NCBI GenBank assembly: GCA_032717465.1
Contig: CM064667.1
Span: 1,412,161 to 1,476,160, forward strand
DNA: 64,000 nucleotides
Reading direction: 5' to 3'
From: Coenobita brevimanus
Lineage: Eukaryota > Arthropoda > Malacostraca > Decapoda > Coenobitidae
Shown here: piece after piece, positions 21,912-33,986 of the stretch
Position numbering within the stretch: position 1 is the stretch's first letter
Layout of the letters: every line of letters begins with the position of its first letter
Made by a program: the position numbers and the translations under genes
The notes under the pieces: generated by a model
The model's database searches: none
Told to the model about the DNA's origin: nothing
What the model saw: the letters and a program-made list of their open reading frames with translations, nothing else

Positions 21912-22703
21912 TGTTACATAGCCTATGATTTCATCATCCTTTGTGTAATTTTAACGCACAGTATGCTGCATGTTTGATCACGAGCGTGTTCTGCCTCAGT
22001 CCCCCCCTTCTACCGTTATAGTAGAGTAAGTCGTCATTTCTGGAGTTCAGAGCAGGATTTTCATCTCTTTGTCCCCGTGGCTTCATTTGCGCGTCCTTCT
22101 TACAAGTTGTATCAGGCTCTGCTGGCCCCTATATAATGAGCTCAGTCTCTGCATCATTGCCACTTAGATCTGCTCCTCATTTTGTTCATATCTCTGTCCT
22201 CCCCTGTACAGTTATTATTATTGTGAGTGCTCAAGAAATCTCCAAACATCTAGCAGCTGTGTGTAATTTGAGTATAAGTGTTATTGCATTTTGTTCTTGT
22301 GCTGTGTAGCATAGGGTTAGTTCTTGGGCCTAGTGAGGTCTTTGTGATTAATGTTGGGTTTTATATCAGTCATTTTAAATAATATTTAGTATCTGTAATA
22401 ATTTATCTTGCATTAACTGAGCATTACTCGGTGTATTTTCATTTATCAGGGCTGACTTAGATAAATTTACTCTTGCTAATTTCGTGTTAATAGAGGCTAT
22501 TCCAGTTAACCATATATTTAACCTGTTTATTTGCCATTACATTATCCTTATGAGTTCTGAATGTTTTGTTGTTAGTTTGTGCATTAAACTTTAACTTGTA
22601 ATTTTACCTAACTCTTTTGTTTTGAACCTGGAACTTTACGGGACAGTAGTGACTCTTAGCATTCTCACTTAAAGTGTACGTTATCTTTCTCTGTTCCGTA
22701 ACA
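21912..22703 (+). repeat. 3' LTR of copy 1
   Basis: 792 bp, same TGTTAC...GTAACA termini as the 5' LTR, with 7 substitutions between them and no indels. Followed by the ACAT target duplicate. Confidence 0.95.
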
Positions 22704-22707
22704 ACAT

Positions 22708-23505
22708 TTACAAGCCTCTCTCTCTGTCACTACCCACCACTACATTGTCTCTCCTACTATTCCAGGCCTGCTTCCCTAATGTACTCCTTCACTCCATCTC
22801 ACCACGTCGTTGATGACTTGATATTAATTACTGCTAAAGGTCGTAATACCTTCAGACCCTCATCGTAATCAAATCTCGGACCTGACTGATTCCCCAGCCC
22901 GTAAATCGTCACTGCGCCCCCACCTCCATCCAGTTCGATTCTTCTCCATATTAAGGCTTTTTCGCTAAAAGAAAGCGCCCCTGAACTTGGTAATGATGGG
23001 CATTCGGGTCAAGCTACCTGGATGGCTGTTGGTCGTGAAGTATTGCGTAGGAGATGGAGTGGGTGGGTGGGGCCTTGGTTAGTTAAAAGTGAACCCCTTC
23101 ATTATCAACTATCCTACCTCCGTCTTTCCCTCCTTCCTGTTCTTAGCCTCCATCTGCCTTGTAGATGTCCCCCTTCCCTCGTTTTTCTTTTTTCAGTTCC
23201 TCTCTCCTTCCAAAGTTTTCTTTCTTAGTCAATTAGTCACACATTGTTTTCATTCCTTCCCTCTATTTCATCTTCCTTTCCTATGGCCGTATCCTCTTTG
23301 CTCTGTTCTCCCAACTCCTCATTCCTTCTTCCTTCATTTCCTTCACCTCTCCCCGTCCACCATTCCAGGCGATGAAGCGTAATGAACTAATTTATATATT
23401 GTGGATGTACAGGCTTATCAGGTGGTTGTAACTTGATAAATGTCGGTGTGAATATGGAAGCATTTTTTTGTTTACCAAACCATCTCGCTCTCTCCTAGGT
23501 CAGTG
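22708..23505. other. No gene seen
   Basis: Continuation of the pre-insertion locus, then TTCC/CTTC-rich DNA (23090-23360). Short pyrimidine-coded frames only. Confidence 0.5.
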
Positions 23506-23509
23506 TTGT

Positions 23510-24078
23510 GTATGTGTTTATGTATGTATGTACTTGTGTATGTGTGTGTATGTATGTATGTATGTATGTACTCTTATATGTATGTTTGTGTTTGTATGTG
23601 TGGGTAGGTGTGCGAGTTTGGTTGTGAGTGTAAGGGTATGAGGGTAGGTGTGTGGATAGGTGTTAGGATGTGGGTGTGAAGGTGTGGGTGTATCAACTGT
23701 AGGTGTGAATGTGAAAATGAGTATTAGTATGTGTTGGGGGGAGGATGTGAATCTACGGGTATAAGGGTGGGTGTGTGGATAGATGTTATTATGTGGGTGT
23801 GAAGGTGTGGGTTAATGTAGGTGTGAATGTGAAAATGCGTAGTAGAATGTGTGTGTGGGAGGGGCAGGTATGGTTATGGGTGTGGGTGTGAGGATGTGAG
23901 GGTGTGGGTATGAGGCTGTGTAGGTAGGTGTGAAGGTCTAGATGTGAGTGTGCGTTAAGTATGTGGGTGTGGATGTGTGTAGGGGTGGGGGTAGATGGGT
24001 GGGTGCGTGTGGATGTGGGTATGTGAGTGTGCTGAGTGTGCGGGTGTGGCTGTGGGTGTGAGGGTGTGGGTGTCTGTT
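23510..24078 (+). repeat. Degenerate GT-rich minisatellite
   Basis: GTAT tetranucleotides (23515-23590) grade into irregular GTGTGGGTGTGAGGGTGTGG-type units, with longer duplicated phrases such as GTGGGTGTGAAGGTGTGGGT near 23670 and 23790. The complementary frame encodes His/Pro/Thr repeats only. Confidence 0.9.
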
Positions 24079-24462
24079 TCCGCCTCCGCCCATCCTTCTC
24101 CACGATGTTATATACCCTCCTGTATCATGCTGTATTTAGCATGTTGTGTGTTCAGGCGGGATACCTCTTTACCTCCTTCACCTTGTGTGTACCGTAAATG
24201 GTCTTTTATTCAAATATAATGGAAGAGTTATACATTGCTTTTTTTGGAGAATCATGACAGGTGTTTTAACTGAGGATTTGATGGTCGATGCTAAAATTTT
24301 TACTTTATACTTTCAGTTGAATACTTCTTAGTTTGCCATCACTCCATCACTCCCTCGTATAACGGTGTTGATGTAGCTTTTTAACGGGCCAGGATTACCG
24401 TGACATCAATAAATTCATATACTATTGGTCAGAATTCAATACATAAGTAACGCTATTGCATT

Positions 24463-24593
24463 ATTGAGAAGAGCTGTATGTGGGGAGCCTCCCCAAGCAT
24501 GATAGTTGTACTCTACACAGCGGCGAATGAAACCCGTGTGTAAAGTCAACAACTGTGCAGGGGTAAAGAAGGCACGGAGTCGGCTTAGCACAC

Positions 24594-24595
<2 letters not shown>
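24463..24595 (-). mobile_element. Internal fragment of the Jockey-like LINE
   Basis: About 130 bp closely matches 35290-35420 of the minus-strand LINE, from TTGAGAAGAGCTGTATGTGG to CGGAGTCGGCTTAGCACAC. It corresponds to the region coding the conserved RPCVEYNSHVW-like block, but is separated from the rest of the element. It ends right at a (GT)n array. Confidence 0.85.

Positions 24596-24599
<4 letters not shown>

Positions 24600-24640
<41 letters not shown>
24600..24640 (+). repeat. (GT)n microsatellite
   Basis: About 20 GT units. Confidence 0.97.
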
Positions 24641-24643
<3 letters not shown>

Positions 24644-24689
24644 TTCTAATGTTTTTAGGCTACTTTTCTTTATTACCCATCTCCGATCC

Positions 24690-24905
24690 GGAGGGACTCG
24701 AGGACGGGTACTGTTTTCACTCGGTTTGTCTTCGTTTGTTTGTCTGTCTCTCTGTCAGTCTGTTAACAACTTTACGCGAAAACTACTGGTGAGAATTTGA
24801 CGAAAATTACAGGGATGATGGGCTATGACCTTCTGATCACCTGATTAAATTCTGGGCCAAAGTGGACCAAGGCCCAGGCTGTAGGCCCTAAAATGTTAGA
24901 AAACG
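24690..24905. repeat. Degenerate copy of the 9672-10131 repeat module
   Basis: Opposite orientation to the first copy. It shares GTTTGTCTGTCT-type tetranucleotides, the AAAACTACTGG block and ATTAAATT(C/T)TGG, plus AAGGCCCA. Boundaries uncertain; a short (ATT)n lies at 24918-24940. Confidence 0.5.
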
Positions 24906-25311
24906 GGGATGGGTATTATTATTATTATTATTATTTTTTGGCCATAACTCCATTCATACTCGTCATATCGACATGAAACCTAAACCTAAAGGTGCATCTT
25001 TCAAATCTGCATCCTATAACATGCTTCATTTTATCACGGGGGGGTCACTCCTCCGGTAGCGGTAGGGGAGTCAGTGTCAGGTAGGTCGGGCCTAAAATTT
25101 CACATGGGCATAAAATCGTCAATTTTCACCCGATTTACTCTAAATTTGATGTGTGTCATATATGACTAATTATCCTGCTGTGTTTACACGTCAGCACTAA
25201 AATGACTGCCGGGGACGGGTTTGCTGTACCTTGGCACCCCTGTTCTTACTGTAAACCCGACTGCACATTCCCCCCAATGTATTTTTTAAGCTCGTTTACT
25301 TATACCTTTAT

Positions 25312-26450
25312 TTATATCAGATTATATTAGGCCCACTACGGGATCGAACCTCCTCTTCACAGGGTGAGTGATAGCCTGAATTAACCCTCACCCATACTAG
25401 CGAAGTACGAATGTGGAAGGGATGTCTGCGAAGTACGAATGGGGAAAAGTGATGCACGTGAAAAGTGAGTGTTGCAGTGGCTATGTTTGTGAGTCTGTAT
25501 AAGCCTTTCCTTGCACTCTGCAGGGTTCACAAATATAATCAAGCATGTGAAAAGCATGTGAAAGGACATACCAGTGGTACCCAATTTAAATGTCCGCCAA
25601 AGTGTGGGCTCGGACCCTTACGTCGGGGCACACGCATCATGAGACTGGTACTTTAACCTCCTGAACCCCGAAGCTCCATTTTCCTCTTTACTATGGCCCA
25701 TCAGTTAGCATACATAGCAGTTGTTTTCATTATTTGCTGACGATTTCGGATGGAGGGTTTGGTGGGTGGGGGTGTTTCCCTGCTCTACTATACTTGTCTT
25801 TCACTCATAGAACAGGATAATTACCGGTATAGTTTCTCCAGTTACAAGAAGCCTCAGAAGGACCAATGGATCTCTCTTGCTATTTGTCTTCCTTTGTACT
25901 CGTTTGTGTATCAGTAGTATGAATACACACACGTAGCTGATGGTGATTCACACTTGAGAGTGTCTGAGGCCAGGTACAGACGGTACAATCAAAGACAAAT
26001 ATCTTCCCATTTCCGTGTAAAGAAAATTTACACCTGGCGAAATACAATGAAAACCCTATCTCTACTGGTGCATGTTTCAAATGGTTCGATTTTTCCTCTA
26101 TATGTTTGTCAAACTTTGGAAAATATGTGTGTCTCTGTACATAAAGGAATCAAGCACAGATATACAGTACAAACACAGAAGGGGAAGGGGGGTCTGTGAA
26201 GGAGAATGGGACATAGAGGACGAGAAATAGAAAAGGTAAATAAGATAAAAGGAAAAAGAAAATAAATGAGACGTAAAACTGGGGCAATGAATGATACATG
26301 AAAATATATATTACACCTAAAGCCAACACGAGAGGCGAAAATACTCTTCTCCCCTAGTGTGGAAACTCCCAGATTTTATAGAATTTAAACACACCGCTTC
26401 TTGAGCATTTATCCCTGAAAATATTATGTCACTTCTCCTTCACCATTGCC
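25312..26450 (+). repeat. Dispersed ~1-kb repeat, copy 1
   Basis: Colinear with 37130-38055: shared phrases include ATTAGGCCCACTACGGGATCG-like start, TCCAGTTACAAGAAGCCTCA, CTTTGTACTCGTTTGTGTAT and the end GAGCATTTATCCCTGAAAAT. This copy has about 170 bp extra near 25975-26155. It contains a segment (25753-25900) resembling the CR1 3' tail. A tRNA-like B-box sequence lies on the minus strand near 25610. No coding capacity; the element class is unknown. Confidence 0.85.
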
Positions 26451-27105
26451 ATTTTGTAAAATAAATGAATACATATATATTGTATAAATGAGTAATAATT
26501 ACACAAAGAAATATACAGTATATGAATAAATAATAAATATATATAAAAAAATGTATATTTTATGTGTGTATGTGCATATGTATGTATGAATATATGTATG
26601 TATTTATGTATGTATGCGCGCGCGCGTGTTGAGTAAGGGGTGACTGTGAAGGATCTTGGGCGGTACATGGGGTCAGCTCAGATGATATACAGAACCGTGC
26701 ATGAAAAATCTCAGTACCATGCAGACATAAACTCAGGCCCCTAAAAGTGCCAGAACAAATCTCCCGCTACACGCACTTTATTATGTGTTATATGACTTGA
26801 TTTACTTGTACATCAACTTCAAAACTTCAGTATAAATTAAACATTGCCCCAACCCATCCGTGGTTAATGATTTTGGTGTGAAGTCTCTGTGGACCTCTAC
26901 AAGAATCTCCAGTCAGTCTTAATCCTACAAAAGTTTCAAAGTCCTCAGAATATTTTTAACGTAGTGGGTTTTGGAGGGTAGGCCTAATCTTTCGTTTGTC
27001 CTGTAATCTGTAAGAGAGGTATATGCTGGAGACTTTAAGAGTAGAACTCCGAGAAATTGTACAATGTTTGTGAGGGAGGTTAACAGTTTGTGCATTTGGG
27101 TATTT
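26450..27105. other. No gene seen; AT-rich
   Basis: TATG/TA-rich DNA at 26470-26630 with a (CG)n-like CGCGCGCG at about 26617, then apparently unique sequence. Nothing coding recognised. Confidence 0.5.
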
Positions 27106-27126
27106 GAGTTTGTAATGTCAACATTA

Positions 27127-28868
27127 CAAATGACCCGCGTGGGAAAGCAGATATATTTGCCGGTACATTTGCCAGAAATTCTACCTTAGAGGAAGCCAGC
27201 CAGAATGTCCCAGCACAAGAACGTGACTCTCCCGAAATTGTTCCACTTAAAATACAGATAAGGTACGTGAAATCCATCCTAGACAATTTACCTACCAACA
27301 AAGCTCCAGGCCCAGATGGAATTCCGCCAATTGTTTTGAAAAAGTGTTCCCCAGAACTTGCCTCTGTTCTTGCTAAATTATTCAGACTATGCATACATAC
27401 AGTACTTCTTCATTCCCTAATTCATGGAAAGGAGCCAATATCCACCCAGTTCCAAAGAAAGGAAGTTCCTCTGACCCTTCTGCTTACAGACCAATACCTG
27501 TCACATCTTCTTTTGGTAAGGTGTTTGAGACTGTAATTAATAAGCACATAGTTAAACATCTTGAATTCAACAACTTAATTAGTGATAGACAATATGGTTT
27601 CCGCCAAGAAAGATCCACCATTGACATACTCAATCTCCTAACTCATACCATCCATCAGTCAGTTGACCTACATGGAGAAACTCATGCAGTAGCCCTGGAT
27701 ATTTCTAAAGCTTTCAACAGAGTGTGGCACCGTTCCCTGTTGTCCAAACTCCCTTGCTATGGACTAAACTCTTTTGTTCCTTTGATTTCCTCATATCTCA
27801 GCAACAGAAAAATAAGAGTAAAAGTAGATGATGTATATTCCAATTTCCACTCAGTTAACTCTGGCATGCCGCAAGGACCAGTTCTGGCACCAACCCTGTT
27901 CCTCGTTCATATTAATGATCTCTTATCTGTCACCCACAATCCCACCATTCATATGCAGATGACTCAACACTTCATAGTTCATTCACACTCAGACATCCAT
28001 TTACAGAGTCTGATATCTCTAACTCTCAACTCAGTACAGCCATCTCTTTATATCAAGACCTATCCACGATCAGTGAATGGGGACAAAATAACCTTGTCTC
28101 ATTTAATGCTAGTAAAACTAAATATATACAATTTACTAATAGACAGGTATTGCCAGAATCGTATATTACCTTCAGTGCTACAAGTATTCCCATTTCCAAA
28201 AGTACTGAAAATCTCGTCGTCTTACTTAACAATGCCGTCCTCTCATGTCAGATCACTTGCTAAAACCGCCTCACAGAAACTTGGATAATTGTACAGAGTC
28301 GGTAACTTCTTCACTGACGAGCAGTTAGCTATAATTTATAGGAGTCATGTGCGCTCTCAGCTTGAATATTGCTCACCCTTGTGGAATGGATGTGGAGAAG
28401 TTGCATTAAAACAACTAGACAAAATTCAGAACAAAGCTGTTAGAATGATTAACAACCCTGCCATTACAAATAAACTACCTCCCCTACAAGTAAGAGGGAA
28501 TGTTGCCTCCCTTGCATTATTTAACAGATATTTTTATAGCAAATGCTCAGACGAAGTTGCGTCCATGGTGCCACCTCTCCATGCCTTCCCTCGTGCTACA
28601 CGGGCATCTGGTAGCGCTCATGACTGGAATGTCACTCAGCCATACTGCACAACTTCTGCCTATCAGAATTCTTTCATTCCCCGAACTGCATCTCTCTGGA
28701 ACTCGCTTCCCCAGAGTTGTTTCCCTCCAAACTTCAACCTACAGCTGTTCAAGTCTAACTGTTACAGATATTTTATGTACAGAGGACACCAGTAATCTGG
28801 TGTATGGATTATTATATTTTTAATTTGTGTTTCCTTCCCCTGGTCTGTTATTAAAAAAATAATAATAA
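27127..28868 (+). pseudogene. 5'-truncated Jockey-like LINE, RT and C-terminal region (copy A)
   Basis: Translated blocks in order: KADIFA...NSTLEE lead-in, NKAPGPDGIPP (about 27297), YRPIPVTSSFGKVFE, QYGFRQERST, ALDISKAFNRVWH, the palm GMPQGPVLAPTLF, then YADD at 27952-27963 in a different frame from the preceding 300 codons. The C-terminal segment from 28289 carries SQLEYCSPLWNG and FIPRTASLWNSLP. Defects: at least one frameshift before YADD, a nonsense TAA at 28286-28288 and further frame changes at 27400 and 28000-28280. Ends in A-rich (AAT)n at 28851-28868. Endonuclease and ORF1 are absent. Confidence 0.88.
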
Positions 28869-28869
28869 T

Positions 28870-29165
28870 GTACTGCTTTGTAGGATCTGATGACTGAAGG
28901 AGATGGAAAAGGTTTGTACATTTGAGTCATAGAGCTTAAAGATGTTATAGATTCTGTATGGGAAATTCGTAAAATGAAGATATGTGGGAGGCGTTCCGTT
29001 AGACTATGAATCTGTGGGAAGGAAAAAAAAAAAAAAAAATTCTAATGCACTGACTCCCGACGCCATAAAGGATACCAATTACTAAGTTGTCCGCGGCCCT
29101 CTATCTCAGTGCAGTGAAAGGCGCAGCGAAAGATTAAGTGTTGTCGTGTGTTGATTCCTTTTAAT
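28870..29165. other. No gene seen
   Basis: Short unique stretch with an A-run at 29023-29038. Confidence 0.5.
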
Positions 29166-29167
<2 letters not shown>

Positions 29168-29216
<49 letters not shown>

Positions 29217-29318
29217 CAGAGAGAATGGAGGTTGTTTGTGTGTATATTTGTGTGTATGTATATGTGTGTTTGTGTGTGTTTTTCTATGTACTGTATATAT
29301 ATATATATATATATATAT
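29168..29318 (+). repeat. (GT)n, (GA)n and (TA)n microsatellites
   Basis: GT run 29168-29205, a short GA stretch, GT/TA-rich sequence and a TA run at 29294-29318. The TA run is interrupted by LTR copy 2 and resumes at 34769. Confidence 0.95.
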
Positions 29319-30110
29319 TGTTACATAGCCTATGATTTCATCATCCTTTGTGTAATTTTAACGCACAGTATGCTGCATGTTTGATCACGAGCGTGTTCTG
29401 CCTCAGTCCCCCCCTTCTACCGTTATAGTAGAGTAAGTCGTCCTTTCTGTTGTTCAGTGCGGGATTTTCATCTCTTTGTCCCCATGGCTTCATTTGCGCG
29501 TCCTTCTTACAAGTTGTATCAAGCTCTGCTGGCCCCTATATAATGAGCTCAGCCTCTGCATCATTGCCACTTAGATCTGCTCCTCATTTTGTTCACATCT
29601 CTGTCCTCCCCTGTACAGTTATTATTATTGTGAATTTCTCAGGAAGTCTCCAACCATCTAGCAGCTGTGTGATTTGAGTATAAGTGTTATTGCATTTTGT
29701 TCTTGTACTGTGTAGCATAAGGTTAATTCTTAGGCCTGGAAAGTTTTTGTAAATTGTGTAGAATTCATTTTGTCAGCCAGTGGTAATAATAGTTTGTATC
29801 TGTAATTATTTATCTTGCATTAACTGAGCATTACCCAGTGTTTTTCATTTCATCAGGGCTGACTTAGATAAATTTACTCATGCTAATTTCTTGTTAATAG
29901 AGGCTATTGCAGTTAACCATATATTTAATCTGTTTTTGCCATTACATTATCCTTATGAGTCCTGAATGTTTTGTTGTTAGTTTGAGCATTAAACTTTAAC
30001 TTGTAATTTTACCTAACTCTTTTGTTTTGAACCTGGAACTTTACGGGACAGTAGTGATTTTTTTAGTATTCTCACTTAAAGTGTACATTATCTTTCTCTG
30101 TTCCGTAACA
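29319..30110 (+). repeat. 5' LTR of copy 2
   Basis: Same termini, TATA-like element and ATTAAA signal as copy 1, but many substitutions and compensating indels in the middle third (about positions 320-520 of the LTR) distinguish the two variants. Confidence 0.94.
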
Positions 30111-30116
30111 TAAATT

Positions 30117-30132
30117 TGGCGACCTCGCCAGG
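30117..30132 (+). promoter_or_regulatory. Candidate primer-binding site, copy 2
   Basis: TGGCGACCTCGCCAGG starts 6 nt after the LTR. Primer tRNA not assigned. The segment GGCGACCTCGCC is itself imperfectly self-complementary. Confidence 0.55.
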
Positions 30133-30189
30133 ATATTCAGGACATTATCATAAGGATATTGCTTGATATTTTGTGACTGTTACTTATTC

Positions 30190-33100
30190 ATGATGTCTAC
30201 TATTACTACACTTGATGAAGCCAAAGATTTTTTGTCAAATGTGCAAACAGTGTTGGATGTAGAAAACAGAACAAAGAATGCACTTAAGCTCGTTGCTCAA
30301 CAATTGGGAATTGATGTTCGCTTTCATCATTCTAAAGATCAAATTGTTGACATGATTAATGAAAGCTTGTTTTGTAACTCCTCCAAATGAGCAAACGCAG
30401 ATTGAATTAGCTAAGTTACAGCTAGCCCTGCAGGAGGCTCGTGTGAAGGAAGCTGAATTTCAAGCACGTGCTAAGGAGGCTGATGTTAAGGAGGCAAATG
30501 CTCGTATTCAAGAGGCACAGGTACAGGCTCAGGCACAAATTGAACTTGCTAGGATTCAGGCAGACCATGAGTATCGCATGAAACAAGGTGGAACTGGATC
30601 ATCTAGCTCTGATGGTTTTGATGTGGCTAAAAATGTTAAACTTGTCCCTCCTTTTAATGAATCTGATTTAACAAAGTATTTTCAGTTGTTTGAGAGGGTA
30701 GCTACAGGTTTTAATTGGCCCAAGGAGTATTGGCCAGTACTCCTTCAAACTGTTCTCACCGGTAAAGCTCAAGTAACTTATGCATCTTTGCCTCAGGATC
30801 AATCTGATAATTATGATGTAGTTAAGAGCTTGATTCTTAAGGCCTATGAGCTTGTTCCTGAAGCCTATAGAGTCAAATTTAGGACAACTTACAAGCAAGA
30901 TAAGCAATCCCATGTTGAGTATGCAAAAATCAAAGAAGATCTGTTAGAGCAGTGGTTAAATTCTAAGAATGTGGATTCTGATTTTGGTAAATTTAAGCAG
31001 ATGATTTTGCTGGAGAACTTCAAGAGGTGTATTTATAAAGATGTAAGCCTATATCTTGATGAGAAAAGAATAGATAATTTGTCTGATGCTGCAGTTTTAG
31101 CTGATGAATATGTTCTCACTCACAAGAGATATTCTAAAGAAAAAGGGAAAGCTGAGAGTAAGTACGTTGCCTCTACTCAGAGTACAGGTAACAGGAAAGG
31201 GAATAAAGGAGATGTTTCTCAGGAAGTAAATACCAGCTTCACCTCTAGATTTCAGAAAAGTAAATGTACTTATTGTAGTAAGCTTGGTCATACTACGGAG
31301 AAATGTTTCAGGAGACAGCGTGATGTGAACAAAAAGGAGTCTTTAAATATTCAGTCAATTGGTCTAGTGTCCACCCTTGAGTTCCCAGAATTCTTTAACT
31401 GAGTTAACTGAACCTGCTTAGAGGGGTAACTTAAATTCTCATGATGGAGCTCCTCTTTTGAGCAGTAACGTGGGTGACACTCTCAAGAGTTCATGTGCTA
31501 ATTTCCTGTCTGATGGTTTTGTCAGTCCTCTGGACAGTAATGACAGGAAATCAGTTAAAATATATCGTGACACAGGTGCTTGCCAATCCCTTATGCTGAC
31601 CAGTGTTCTAGGCTCTAATGTTAATTCCTCTGATGAAACTGTAATCTTACAAGGTGTAGGGAATAATTACTTCTCTGTCCCTCTGTGCAGAGTGAATTTA
31701 GAGTCTGGTTTTGTTAATGGTTCCATTATGGTTGGGTTGCTTGAGACACTCCCAATGTCAGGTGTAACTTTCTTACTTGGAAATGATATTGGTGGAGGTC
31801 AAGTGTGTCCAGCTCCTCAGTTGTCTAGTGAGCCAGTGGCTGCGACCCAGGATTGTGATGTCCCTGATGTGTTCCCTGCATGTGCTGTCACTAGGGCTAA
31901 GTCTAAAGTTACTGGTGATTTAGAGGATAATGATGATGATGATGTTATCCTAGCTGACACTTTTCTTGCTAATTTGGACCACTCACCAGATGAGGCAGTA
32001 CCCCGTAGTGTTGATAATTTGTCTCGTCAAGAGTTGGTTGAGTTGCAGATTCCTGACCCTGAGTTGAAAGGTCTAGCTAACTCTGCTTGCAGTGAGGAAG
32101 AGTCAGCTGGTGCTTCTACTTGTTATTATATAAAGTCAGGAGTACTTATGAGGAAGTGGAGACCCCCAGCAGCATCAGCCGACTGTGAATGGGAGGTTGT
32201 ACATCAAGTTGTCATCCCTCGTGTTTGTAGGCAGGATATCATTAGAGTGGCTCATGATTCCAGTTTGGCAGGACACCTTGGAGTGAGGAAGACTGTGGCA
32301 CGCATTTTGAAACACTTCTACTGGCCAGGTATCTTCAGGGATGTTTCCTGGTATTGTAAGTCTTGTCACACCTGTCAAGTTGTGGGGAAGTGTAATCAGA
32401 CCGAAAAGATTGCACCTCTAGTTCCCATTCCTCCTTTTGAGGCGCCTTTCACCCGTGTGTTGGTGAATATTGTGGGCCCTCTTCCTAAGACTTTTTCAGG
32501 ATTTTCTTATGTGTTGACCCTGATTGATATGGCTACTCGTTATCCTGAAGCCATTCCACTTAGAAATATCTCAGCAAAGAACGTGGTTAAGGAAATGCTA
32601 GGGTTCTTCACAAAGTTTGGTCTGCCCAAGGAGGTACAGTCAGACCGGGGAAGTAATTTCATGTCGAATGTTTTCAAGCAGTCTCTGAAAGAGTTGGGCA
32701 TCACCCAGATCACGTCTTCAGCTTACCATCCCCAGACCCAAGGAGCGTTGGAGAGATATCATCAAACACTCAAATCGATGCTCAAGAAATACTGTTTGGA
32801 ACATCAGAAAGACTGGGATAAAGGTCTTCCATTCGTTGTGTTTGCCGCAAGAGAATCTCCAAATGAATCACTGGGCTTCTCACCTTTTGAACTACTGTTT
32901 GGCCATGAAGTAAGAGGACCCCTTAAGCTACTCAAGGAATGCTGGCTGTCGGAGGAAGATGACGTCAACCTGCTGGAGTATGTGATGAAGTTCAAAGAAC
33001 GGCTGTCCACTGCTTTACAGCTGGTGAGAGAGAATTTAGGAGCGGCTCAGGAGAAGATGAAGACTTGGTATGATAAGAAGTCCAGGTTACGCCACTTTCA

Positions 33101-33986
33101 GCCAGGAGATCAGGTTTTGATTCTGCTACCAGTGCATTGGCAACCTCTTCAAGCCAAGTTTAGTGGTCCTTATTTCGTGGAGAAGAAACTCAGTGATGTC
33201 AACTATGTCATCGCCACACCAGATCGTAGAAAGAACAAGCAACTATGTCACATCAACATGCTAAAGTTATATCACAGGCGGGACGAAAATAATCCAGTCT
33301 GCACTGTAGCTGTTCCACCCGAGTCTGCAAGTGAAGCTATCCCATGCAGCATGAGCCTGAGTGATAGTTTGGGGAAGAATCCTGATATCATGAATGATCT
33401 CCAGACTAAGCTTTCTCATCTACTTCCCGAGGAAAGGCAGGAGTTTTCGGCATTACTGCAGGAGTACCCGCAAGTGTTCCGTGCCACTGCAGGAAGAACC
33501 ACTGTGTTGATGCATGATGTCGATGTTGGAGACGCAAAGCCAATTAAACTGCCTCCTTACCGTGTGAACCCGGTGAAAGTTCCTCTCATCCAGAAGGAGC
33601 TTGGCTACCTGTTGGACCACAAGATGATTGAGCCCTGTCAGAGCGAGTGGAGTTCTCCTGTCACTCTGGTCCCTAAGCCGGGTGGGTCACAGCGGCTTTG
33701 CATTGACTACAGACGTGTTAATCAGATAACCAAAACAGACACTTACCCTCTCCCTCGTGTGGAAGATTGCATAGACAAGATCGGAAAGGCTAGGTACATA
33801 AGTAAGTTTGATTTGTTAAAGGGATACTGGCAAGTACCTATGACTGAACGTGCTAGGGAGATCTCATGTTTTGTAACATTAGGAAAGACTTTTGCATGTT
33901 CTGTAATGCCATATACAGATTGTTTTAGAGTAATAAGAAATTTCCTTTGTAAATTTCTTTTTTCTTTGTGGGGAGGTGTTACATAG
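30190..33986 (+). pseudogene. Broken Gag-Pol of LTR copy 2
   Basis: Compared with copy 1: a 2-bp deletion near 30372 shifts the frame in gag; a second 2-bp deletion near 31380 shifts it just after the zinc-knuckle region; a TTG-to-TAG change makes a stop at 31419-31421; and 879 bp are missing at junction 33914/33915 (copy 1 positions 20972-21850). The deletion removes the RT segment after VMPY, the YIDD box and all of RNase H, exactly to the stop codon. Protease, integrase and the first half of RT remain readable in one 842-codon frame from 31458. The element cannot supply its own RT. Confidence 0.93.

Larger units (their letters stand above)
16321..22707 (+). mobile_element. Complete Gmr1-like Ty3/gypsy LTR retrotransposon (copy 1)
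   Basis: Two 792-bp LTRs (16325-17116, 21912-22703) flank a single gag-pol frame. The 4-bp target duplication ACAT is present on both sides (16321-16324, 22704-22707). The LTRs differ at 7 of 792 positions by my hand alignment (about 0.9%), indicating recent insertion. A primer-binding-site-like segment begins 6 nt after the 5' LTR, and a purine-rich tract abuts the 3' LTR. No env frame: only 61 bp separate the pol stop from the 3' LTR. All catalytic motifs seen are intact, so the copy may be autonomous. Confidence 0.95.

Noticed and set aside
27109..27130. Perfect 10-bp inverted repeat TTTGTAATGT/ACATTACAAA as a transposon end
   Set aside because: Short and isolated; no partner or duplication, and it simply lies at the 5' edge of the truncated LINE.
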